Source: a virus
Reading direction: 5' to 3' (one strand)
Virus record (IMG/VR): IMGVR_UViG_3300047461_000086
Location: 1 to 23,841 of that record
DNA length: 23,841 nt
The position numbers were made by a program, and so were the translations under genes. Below, in pieces: positions 14,757-20,532 of the stretch; position 1 is the first letter of the stretch; each line of letters opens with the position of its first letter. Under the pieces are notes generated by a model. That model was not told the origin of the DNA. It saw only the letters and a program-made list of their open reading frames with translations, and ran no database searches.

Positions 14757-16778
14757 TTAGAATGTACCACCATCAATAACGTAGGTTTTACTTGCAATAT
14801 TAGCTACGGTTAAAACAGGTGTAGAAGCACTTTGAGTTGCTGTGTCTTCCGCACTAGGTACTTTAACTACCCACTCAAGCTCGCTTGCATCAAATACAAG
14901 TTCAGCTTTTGCTCTTGCATCAGTACTATCAGTAACAAGACCGCGATTAATCTCGATACCTGCATCTTCATCTGCCGCTGTGTCGTCACTGTGGTCATCA
15001 TTTAAAGTAATAACATTATCACCAACAGCTAGTTCTGTTGACGTAATAGTTGTAGTGCCTCCTGAAATAGTAAGAAAACCAGTTACATTTACATCACCAG
15101 AAAAATCTACATCCCTATGAAACGTAATCTTTTCAGTAGTTTGGTTGCCTACTTGAGGTATAGTGATTACTGGATAGCTACTATCTTCTATAGTAAATAT
15201 ATCGTTTGCTGTATTATTTCTAAACTTAAAACCAGCAGTTGCGCTAGAATTACTAAATGAAATACTTTGGTCAGTATTTGAATCAGATTGTTCTATCCTT
15301 AAATTACCTAGTATTTCTGTATCACCGTGTACTTTAAGTTGTTTATCGCTTACGTTTGCACCGCCAATACCTAAAGTAGAGTTAGTGTAGTCAGAAGTAA
15401 ATATGGTTTCATTACCGCTTAAAATAAAATTAGTATCACTAACACCAAAACCAAAATTGGCTACTACGGTACTATTACTCAATGGGTCACGAGTTTCAAA
15501 CATCAGTCCTGCTTGATTATCAGCTAGTATCTTTACAACAGTATTACTGGAAACATCATTTGCAGAACTGGCTCTACCTATCTCAAAACCTGTTGCAAAG
15601 TAAGAAGTAGTACTTTCGTTGTTAAATCTAAAAGCACCAGCCTGTAAATCACCATCTACGGTCAACTCATAATTATCAGATGCCGCTGTACCTACACCTA
15701 CTTTAGCAAATTGAACGTTATCAGTAGTTGCTACAGCCTGACCAATACTTACTTCAGTACCGTCTACACCGACACCAGTACCCGCAGATACAGAGGCTGT
15801 ACCTGTTAATGCAATAGTTTCATCATCGTCATCAAAATCAACAGATACGTTTGTATGAGTAGCGTCATTTAAAGCCGCTTTAATAGCAGTATATGCTCTT
15901 GTGTCTGTAAAGTATAAGTTGCTAGGATTAGAAGAAGCCTCAGAAATATCATCAGCATCTAGTGTAATACTACTACCACCATTTACAGCATTACTGTTAA
16001 TTGTAATGTTTGACGCTAAAGCAGTAGCAGTTGTGGCATTACCTGTACAACTACCTGAAGAGCCGCTAACATTACCAGTTACGTCACCAGTAACAGAGCC
16101 AGTAAAAGTAGCATCAGTTCCATCAGTACCGTTGTCTAGTACTACTGAAGTACCGTTTGTAGCTTTAATATCTCCAAAAACATGACCCACTAGGTCAGCC
16201 ATAACTACGCCCGCGTAAAGTATACCATTTCCAAAATATGCACCACCAGTAGCATTACGTTTTACAATAGTATTAGCAGTTCCTGCGGAAGTAGCATTAC
16301 TTACTTCACTAACATTAGCATTGCCTGAAATAAGAGTATTTATTGCGGTAGTAAAGTCTACATCTGCTGAACCGTTAAATTCATGGTCTGTCGTTCCTAC
16401 TGTAAAATTACGAGGAGTTTCTAAAGTTGTTGCAGTATCGGAGTTGCCTGTCACATTTCCCGTGACGTTACCCGAGACGTTACCAGTTACACTACCACTT
16501 AAACTTGCTGTAATAGTACCTGCGGAAAAGCTACCGTTAGCATCACGCTTTACAATAGTAGATGTGCCGTTAGAAGAACTAGCCGCGTTAAGTGTATCGA
16601 CAAAAAACTTACCACCGATAACATCATTTGTTGCAGTATCGCCACTACCTAACGGTCTACCAATTACTAGTTTACCTGCGCTATCACCAAAATGTCCGTA
16701 TGCTAGTTCCCCTTCAGCTAGAGGAGAATTAGGTACGTCCGTGCCAGAACTTCTCTTAATTTGAATTGTTTGTCCCAT
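14757..16778 (-). CDS. Large repeat-rich tail fibre protein
   Basis: 673 aa, the largest fibre in the window. Residues 1-45 are the QTIQIKRSS virion-attachment-like module shared with the 299-aa protein. Residues about 90-115 and 220-240 hold tandem TGNV/TGDV units (SGSVTGNVSGNVTGNVTGNS) typical of beta-helical stems. A DNGTDGTDATFTG stretch and an ISEASSNPSNLYFTDTRAYTA segment, both common in marine phage fibres, follow. The C-terminal part has a DVNVTGFLTISGGTTTITST and LAVGDNVITLNDD pattern, also frequent in these proteins. It ends YVIDGGTF and has no S74 domain. GAGGAT lies upstream of ATG 16778. It is probably the main stem or long fibre; the receptor is unknown. Confidence 0.75.
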   Translation of the reverse strand: MGQTIQIKRSSGTDVPNSPLAEGELAYGHFGDSAGKLVIGRPLGSGDTATNDVIGGKFFVDTLNAASSSNGTSTIVKRDANGSFSAGTITASLSGSVTGNVSGNVTGNVTGNSDTATTLETPRNFTVGTTDHEFNGSADVDFTTAINTLISGNANVSEVSNATSAGTANTIVKRNATGGAYFGNGILYAGVVMADLVGHVFGDIKATNGTSVVLDNGTDGTDATFTGSVTGDVTGNVSGSSGSCTGNATTATALASNITINSNAVNGGSSITLDADDISEASSNPSNLYFTDTRAYTAIKAALNDATHTNVSVDFDDDDETIALTGTASVSAGTGVGVDGTEVSIGQAVATTDNVQFAKVGVGTAASDNYELTVDGDLQAGAFRFNNESTTSYFATGFEIGRASSANDVSSNTVVKILADNQAGLMFETRDPLSNSTVVANFGFGVSDTNFILSGNETIFTSDYTNSTLGIGGANVSDKQLKVHGDTEILGNLRIEQSDSNTDQSISFSNSSATAGFKFRNNTANDIFTIEDSSYPVITIPQVGNQTTEKITFHRDVDFSGDVNVTGFLTISGGTTTITSTELAVGDNVITLNDDHSDDTAADEDAGIEINRGLVTDSTDARAKAELVFDASELEWVVKVPSAEDTATQSASTPVLTVANIASKTYVIDGGTF
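16444..16496 (-). repeat. Tandem 12-base coding repeat (GNVT units) in the large fibre
   Basis: About four 12-base units read GGN AAY GTN WCN, encoding Gly-Ser/Asn-Val-Thr/Ser in a row. The units differ mainly at third codon positions, so selection appears to hold the protein pattern rather than the DNA. A second, shorter set with the same protein pattern (TGSVTGDVTGNVSG) lies near 16060-16110. Unit number could change by slippage and alter stem length. Confidence 0.6.
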
Positions 16779-16789
16779 TATTTAATCCT

Positions 16790-17185
16790 CTAAAAAAACC
16801 CGCCTATTAAGGCACTGTTAATATTTAAAAAATGTGTGCTATCTTTCCCGTCTAGTTTATCGGCATCTAAATCACTATCTAAGCCATCAACTTTTTTTAT
16901 TTTTTCTCTTAGTACTTCAGGTGATAAGTCTGCTCCTGACTCTCCTTTGTTTCCTCTAGGGATAGTCAGTACACCTGTCTCGCTATTATAGGAAGCGTCT
17001 GAACCCGCTAGACCTGTAGCGGCTGTTAATGTTTTTATAGAGTTTGCAGATAGTTGTGCAGAGTTTGCGGAGGATACTGCTATGCTTGCGGCTGTTTGCG
17101 CGGCAGTTGCTTGTGACGTAACGTCTTGTATTAAAGCGTTATCTGACGCATCACCGACTGTACCAACACCACGATATAAACCCAT
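16790..17185 (-). CDS. Short fibre/tail appendage protein with collagen-like patch
   Basis: 131 aa. Residues about 22-55 are an Ala/Ser-rich helical stem (TAAQTAASIAVSSANSAQLS). Residues 75-86 are a short collagen-like stretch (PRGNKGESGADL). Near the C-terminus DADKLDGKDSTHFLNIN is a motif repeated in many phage fibres. The protein ends in a hydrophobic NSALIGGFF. AGGAG seven bases before the ATG fixes the start. It is the first gene after the capsid terminator and opens the fibre cluster. It may be an attachment collar or an adaptor for the larger fibres. Confidence 0.6.
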   Translation of the reverse strand: MGLYRGVGTVGDASDNALIQDVTSQATAAQTAASIAVSSANSAQLSANSIKTLTAATGLAGSDASYNSETGVLTIPRGNKGESGADLSPEVLREKIKKVDGLDSDLDADKLDGKDSTHFLNINSALIGGFF

Positions 17186-17199
17186 AGCAAAACTCCTAG

Positions 17200-17241
17200 A
17201 TAAAAAAAAGAAAGGGAAAGGGGACTCCCGAAGGAATCCCC
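17200..17241 (-). terminator. Rho-independent terminator after the major capsid gene, UUCG loop
   Basis: Read on the minus strand, GGGGATTCC pairs with GGAGTCCCC (17220-17241; nine pairs, one G-U) around the loop TTCG, closed by C and G as in the very stable cUUCGg tetraloop. TTTCCCTTTC and a run of eight T follow at 17201-17219. It begins 15 bases after the capsid stop and lies before the fibre genes. The position matches the capsid-distal terminator of T7 (T-phi), which lets capsid mRNA be made in excess over tail mRNA. Confidence 0.88.
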
Positions 17242-17256
17242 TAGATAGTACAACTA

Positions 17257-18207
17257 TTAAGCTACAGTTAGTACGAAACCTGCTTCAGGACGTACTACTT
17301 GTGTACCATACAAAGTGTCAGCAGTGTACAGTGTAGCAAGGAAGTCTTGCTTGTACTGAGTCTGAGAACGAACACCTTGTTGCTCGGCAAGAACCATAGC
17401 ATCTTTATGGAACAAGAATGCGCCTTTACCCCCTGCTGTTGCTTCAGTAGTTGGGCAGTTGTTAGAAACATATACGTCAACACCGTACAAGTTACCAATC
17501 TGACCATTCACTACTGTTTGACCGTTAACGAAATCGCTAGATGAAAAACGCTCTTCACCCATGATTGCGTTACGAGCAGAAGGTGGGATTACTAGGCAAC
17601 GACCATCCATAGGTACGTCAGCTTCATCCATCTTTTGAATCAAAGCGCGGAACGAACCGTCATCAAAAGCATTTAAAGCAGTATCAGCAGTATCAGCCGC
17701 TAGTGCGGAAATAGCACCTGCTCCGCTTACAAAGTAAGAGTTACTGTGTACCCAGTCAGTGTTAGCAGAGTCACCAAACTTTGTACCAAGAGCAAACAAG
17801 TCGTTGTCAACTTGGTTAGCTAGAGCATAACCTGCGTCACCAGTGTAGAACTGACGAAGAGAAGCTAGTGCTTGTGCTTCAGTAATGTCTTCGATTAGAC
17901 GCGAGTACTCGAAGTGCTTGTCGATTGTTACTAGTACTTCTGACTCTGTATCTGCCTGAATAGTTACTGCTGTATTTGCGGCTTTAGCGTTAGCTGAACC
18001 ACGAGTAGGCTTAGGAATGTGAAGAGTATCACCTTTCTTGCCAGTCATAGATAGTTTCTTGACTAGGTTAGCTAGTACAAGGTTTTTCTGATAAGAGGCG
18101 ATAACCTCGTCACTCCAGATTTCTGGGATAAAAGTTGCCGCGTTAGTGTTGTCTACAACTGTAGAAGCATCGCCACTTGCCATTGTTGGGTAAGTTGATG
18201 TAGCCAT
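17257..18207 (-). CDS. Major capsid protein (HK97-like fold)
   Basis: 316 aa. The order of elements fits podovirus coat proteins. An N-arm (about 1-25) leads to FIPEIWSDEVIASYQKNLVL. The conserved KGDTLHIPKPTRG strand and a helical spine (TEAQALASLRQFYTGDAGYA, then a DNDLFAL stretch) follow. Next is an A-domain part with RCLVIPPSARNAIMGEE and NGQIGNLYGVDVYVSNNCP, then FLFHKDAMVLAEQQGV and a C-terminal LYTADTLYGTQVVRPEAG strand. This protein forms the shell. GGAG lies eight bases upstream of ATG 18207. It follows the scaffold gene and is closed by a strong terminator. The call rests on several recognised motifs and on position. Confidence 0.87.
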   Translation of the reverse strand: MATSTYPTMASGDASTVVDNTNAATFIPEIWSDEVIASYQKNLVLANLVKKLSMTGKKGDTLHIPKPTRGSANAKAANTAVTIQADTESEVLVTIDKHFEYSRLIEDITEAQALASLRQFYTGDAGYALANQVDNDLFALGTKFGDSANTDWVHSNSYFVSGAGAISALAADTADTALNAFDDGSFRALIQKMDEADVPMDGRCLVIPPSARNAIMGEERFSSSDFVNGQTVVNGQIGNLYGVDVYVSNNCPTTEATAGGKGAFLFHKDAMVLAEQQGVRSQTQYKQDFLATLYTADTLYGTQVVRPEAGFVLTVA

Positions 18208-18228
18208 TTTTAATTCTCCAAAATAATA

Positions 18229-19041
18229 TTAGTTTCGTACCCTCCCTTCAGAATATGCTTGCATAATCTCATCGGACAATGCTTGGTATCTATCGGGGTC
18301 AGTACGCATTAGTTTAATAATGTCTGCGCGTCTATAAACCTTTTTAGCACGTTGCTCACCGCTACCTCTAGCATTACCAGTTGATGCGGATTTAACAGCA
18401 CGTTTCCTTTCTTTCTGCTCATTCTTAGCAGTCTGTGCTACAACTTGCTGACGTTCTTTCCAAAGGGAAAATAGTTCATCAGCGGCATCATAATCATACT
18501 GCGTGTCTGCTTGAGCAAATAGCTGTTGACGAATCTTTGAATCCTTAATCCAGTTTACAAACTTTTCATTCTGCAAAATGTCCTGCATATCAGGGTGTTT
18601 GCTTTGCAGTTTGCTAAGTGCTGTAGACTGTCGATACTGGTTGCTGATTTTCTCAGCTTCCTTAATCTTAGGATGATTCTCAATAGCCCGTGCGACTGCC
18701 TTGTCTGGGTCGCTAAAAAAGTCTACTTCTTCGTCAGGCTGTGTTGCTTGTGTTTCTTGTGTTGAGAGTTGTGTCGTAATATAGTCATCAACAACTTTAC
18801 GTAACTCACCTACTTCAGAACTTTGTTTGCCTAAAAGTTTTTCAGCCTCTTGGTGCATCCGTACAATTTCGGCTGTACTCTTTCCTTGATACTTCTCAGG
18901 CACTTCTTCTTGTTGTGATTCTTCTTGTTGTTCTACCTGTTCTGGTTCAGGTTCAAGATTTTCCTCAGCTTGAGGTGCTTGGTCTAGTTCATCGTATTTG
19001 TTGTCGTCTTCTACTGGACGCTCTTCTAATAGTCTTGCCAT
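18229..19041 (-). CDS. Capsid assembly scaffolding protein
   Basis: 270 aa, hydrophilic. Residues 1-55 are very acidic and Gln/Glu-rich. Residues about 55-170 are helical (KYQGKSTAEIVRMHQEAEKL and following). The C-terminus is basic and helical (KKVYRRADIIKLMRTDPDRY, then a QALSDEIMQAYSEGRVRN tail). An acidic helical body with a basic C-terminal helix that binds coat protein is the rule for podovirus scaffolds. It lies directly before the capsid gene, as in T7 genes 9 and 10. GGAG seven bases before ATG 19041. No protease domain is seen. Confidence 0.8.
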   Translation of the reverse strand: MARLLEERPVEDDNKYDELDQAPQAEENLEPEPEQVEQQEESQQEEVPEKYQGKSTAEIVRMHQEAEKLLGKQSSEVGELRKVVDDYITTQLSTQETQATQPDEEVDFFSDPDKAVARAIENHPKIKEAEKISNQYRQSTALSKLQSKHPDMQDILQNEKFVNWIKDSKIRQQLFAQADTQYDYDAADELFSLWKERQQVVAQTAKNEQKERKRAVKSASTGNARGSGEQRAKKVYRRADIIKLMRTDPDRYQALSDEIMQAYSEGRVRN

Positions 19042-19117
19042 TATTAAACTCCGTGATTCATATCATTATGGAGGTGTATTAAGTGTAAGGGTTCTATGGT
19101 CGGGAGTTGTCCTTACG

Positions 19118-19345
19118 TTATAATGTTACGCCATGTTTCCTTTCATACTTGATTTGTTTCTCCCGCTGTTTAGCCCATCTTTCTTTGCCCGCGGCAGAGT
19201 TTACATCTCGTTTGATTTTAACTGGTGTAACTATTCTTTTTGCTGTTGCTTGACAAACAGGACATTCTATTTCATAAGTTTCTGAATCTACAAACTTTTC
19301 TGTAGTATGTCCTGCGTCACATGAGAAACTATGTATTAATCTCAT
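19118..19345 (-). CDS. Small zinc-ribbon protein (FmdB-like)
   Basis: 75 aa from ATG 19345, which overlaps the end of the 83-aa gene by 17 bases. A TTG further upstream would add 11 residues that match no zinc-ribbon start. MRLIHSFSCDAGHTTEKFVD carries the first ligands (Cys, His), and IECPVCQATAKRIVTP carries the CxxC pair. The C-terminus is basic and helical (ERWAKQREKQIKYERKHG). This resembles FmdB-type ribbons often found next to phage head genes, but with a Cys/His rather than Cys/Cys first knuckle. Nucleic acid binding or a minor head role is inferred. Confidence 0.6.
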   Translation of the reverse strand: MRLIHSFSCDAGHTTEKFVDSETYEIECPVCQATAKRIVTPVKIKRDVNSAAGKERWAKQREKQIKYERKHGVTL

Positions 19346-19580
19346 CAGCTTCAGCTTGTTGTTCTTTAGCTTGTTCAATCATTGCTTCGAGGTTCAGCAC
19401 GTTAGCCATGACTACAAGTTGTCCCTTACGGAAGTAAAGGTCTTTGTCATCTTTACAGGCTTCAACTGAATTAATCTCATTAGCACTGTTTAACATATCG
19501 TCTTTAAAATTCTTCCATCCTTTTGAACGGAACATAGATTCAAAGGAACGATAATATTTCTCAAGTTCTGTCTTGGTCAT
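19329..19580 (-). CDS. Conserved-looking small helical protein of unknown function
   Basis: 83 aa. MTKTELEKYYRSFESMFRSK, then GWKNFKDDMLNSANEINSVE, then KDLYFRKGQLVVMANVLNLE. This order (ELEKYY, GWK, a DLYFRKGQ motif, then a helix) recurs in uncharacterised proteins of marine podoviruses, usually just before the scaffold or capsid gene. No motif gives a function. It is the first gene after the promoter at 19651-19679, with a leader of about 64 bases and AAGGAG nine bases before ATG 19580. Confidence 0.65.
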   Translation of the reverse strand: MTKTELEKYYRSFESMFRSKGWKNFKDDMLNSANEINSVEACKDDKDLYFRKGQLVVMANVLNLEAMIEQAKEQQAEADEINT

Positions 19581-19621
19581 TAACTGTTTCTCCTTTATGG
19601 ACAGCTTTAATATTAATTTAT

Positions 19622-19644
19622 ATAATATACTTAATGTATACTAT
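19622..19644 (-). promoter_or_regulatory. Stem-loop at the predicted 5' end of the capsid-block mRNA
   Basis: On the minus strand ATAGTATAC pairs with GTATATTAT (nine pairs, one G-U) around the loop ATTAA. The first base is an A seven bases after the -10 box, so the hairpin would begin at or very near +1. A 5'-end hairpin is known to shield mRNA from decay in bacteria. The stem is AT-rich and has only modest stability. Confidence 0.5.
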
Positions 19645-19650
19645 AGGAAT

Positions 19651-19679
19651 ATTATACCATATTTGGTCACAAAAGTCAA
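19651..19679 (-). promoter_or_regulatory. Strong sigma-70 promoter for the scaffold/capsid block
   Basis: On the minus strand TTGACT (19679-19674) is followed by a 17-base spacer and a perfect TATAAT (19656-19651). The -35 box differs from consensus at one base. The spacer ends in TATGG before the -10 box, so there is no extended TGN. It lies in the 102-base gap between the 84-aa and 83-aa genes and just past the 84-aa stop at 19683. A start of transcription near 19644 is predicted. Confidence 0.88.
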
Positions 19680-19682
19680 GAA

Positions 19683-19937
19683 CTATTTTCTATGTCTTGC
19701 TGTTTTCTTTGCAATCTTTTTAGGTTGTTTACTAAATTGTTTACCTGCTTTGGTGTCAGCACGTTTCTTACGTGACGTAGCGGCATATTCCTTCTTGGTC
19801 AAAGACTGACGAGCCTTCTTAGGTAGATAGCGTTCACCTGTAGCTTTCTTACCTTGAGTGCTTGGTTTACCAGACTTAGTGCCCCACTCTTCTTTAGTCC
19901 ACTTCTTGAGGCTTTTCTGTGATTTCTTTAGTGGCAT
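19683..19937 (-). CDS. Small lysine-rich protein, 84 aa (DUF5872-like)
   Basis: 84 aa, about a third of them Lys or Arg. MPLKKSQKSLKKWTKEEWGT, then KSGKPSTQGKKATGERYLPK, then KKEYAATSRKKRADTKAGKQ and FSKQPKKIAKKTARHRK. From memory this matches DUF5872-type proteins of phages and bacteria; I could not verify it. No enzyme motif. It may bind DNA or RNA, or the portal/terminase complex. The ATG overlaps the previous stop (TAATG), and it is the last gene before the strong promoter. Confidence 0.7.
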   Translation of the reverse strand: MPLKKSQKSLKKWTKEEWGTKSGKPSTQGKKATGERYLPKKARQSLTKKEYAATSRKKRADTKAGKQFSKQPKKIAKKTARHRK

Positions 19938-20122
19938 TACCTATATCCTCCACCCTTAGCTTTGTACTCTTTAGCGAGCATCTGTGCTTTCCTAGCAGAC
20001 CACTGTCCTGCCTTACCGCCTTTAGAACCTGCTTTAATTTTATTAAACAAGTTCTTACGCATAGTAGGCTTGGTGTAGTTACCCGCCTTGTTTACTGTGG
20101 ATTTCTTTTTAGCCGTAGGCAT
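19937..20122 (-). CDS. Small basic protein, 61 aa
   Basis: 61 aa: MPTAKKKSTVNKAGNYTKPT, then MRKNLFNKIKAGSKGGKAGQ, then WSARKAQMLAKEYKAKGGGY and R. The KAGSKGGKAGQWSARKAQ stretch is one I associate with conserved small proteins of marine phages. It is basic and helix-forming with a glycine-rich end. The start and the stop each share bases with the neighbouring gene (TAATG), so translation is tightly coupled. Function unknown; nucleic acid binding is plausible from charge alone. Confidence 0.68.
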   Translation of the reverse strand: MPTAKKKSTVNKAGNYTKPTMRKNLFNKIKAGSKGGKAGQWSARKAQMLAKEYKAKGGGYR

Positions 20123-20235
20123 TAGTACTTGCCTTTAACTTTCTTTACTTTCTTACCTGACTTTGCCGCGGCTTTTTTAGCGGCAGTCTTACCTGCTTTA
20201 GTGTATGGGTACTTCTTTTTTCCTACCATTGGCAT
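20122..20235 (-). CDS. Very small basic protein, 37 aa
   Basis: 37 aa and easily missed. MPMVGKKKYPYTKAGKTAAK, then KAAAKSGKKVKKVKGKY. AAGGAG lies eight bases before the ATG, and the stop overlaps the next start (TAATG), so translation is well supported. The MPMVGKKKYPYT opening followed by an Ala/Lys tail is a common small phage protein type in this position, as I recall. Sixteen of 37 residues are Lys. It could bind DNA or another acidic partner; this is unproven. Confidence 0.72.
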   Translation of the reverse strand: MPMVGKKKYPYTKAGKTAAKKAAAKSGKKVKKVKGKY

Positions 20236-20247
20236 AATAGTTTCTCC

Positions 20248-20532
20248 TTACCATTTTGATTTATTCGCCCAGTAAGCCGCAGACATTTTGCCTTTGGCTA
20301 TATTCTTGGCGTGTCTTGCTTTAAAAGATTTACGTCTTGCTTTTTCAGATGCAGTCTTAGGATTCTTACCTGCACCTGAAACTCCCTGTTGTCCGTAGCG
20401 TATAGTCTTAACCTTGTCACCTTCCTTAGCCACCACTACATGAGACTTCTTAGGGTGGTTAGGTGTACGCTTTGGTTTGTTATAACCAGAGACTCCTGCT
20501 CTAGCTAGTCTTGGGTCTTTTTTTACGGGCAT
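20248..20532 (-). CDS. Small basic protein, 94 aa (DUF6321-like)
   Basis: 94 aa. MPVKKDPRLARAGVSGYNKP, a KSHVVVAKEGDKVKTIRYGQ segment, then QGVSGAGKNPKTASEKARRK and a FKARHAKNIAKGKMSAAYWANKSKW end. The VKTIRxGQQGVSGAGKNP and AKGKMSAAYWANK segments match, from memory, DUF6321 proteins of phages and prophages. It begins at the portal stop (TAATG) with AGAGGAGAAG inside the end of the portal gene, so it is coupled to the portal. A role beside the portal (packaging, or binding DNA at the portal) is only inferred. Confidence 0.7.
   Translation of the reverse strand: MPVKKDPRLARAGVSGYNKPKRTPNHPKKSHVVVAKEGDKVKTIRYGQQGVSGAGKNPKTASEKARRKSFKARHAKNIAKGKMSAAYWANKSKW

Noticed and set aside
15901-16764. 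Long open frames on the plus strand opposite the large fibre
   Set aside because: They mirror the Val/Thr/Gly-rich codons of the fibre, lack credible ribosome sites and resemble no protein; the same holds for the plus-strand frame at 7483-7857 opposite the adaptor.
12579-17185. Diversity-generating retroelement in the fibre cluster
   Set aside because: No reverse transcriptase gene and no template/variable repeat pair is visible in the window.
19085-19116. Inverted repeat GTAAGG...CCTTAC in the 76-base gap before the scaffold gene
   Set aside because: Six pairs with a 20-base loop and no T-run; too weak to call a terminator or riboswitch. I see nothing else in this gap apart from the scaffold ribosome site.
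19631-19650. CTATAGGA on the plus strand, like the end of a T7-type promoter
   Set aside because: Only the last bases agree; the upstream recognition part does not, it would read against the late genes, and the stretch is explained by the leader hairpin on the minus strand.
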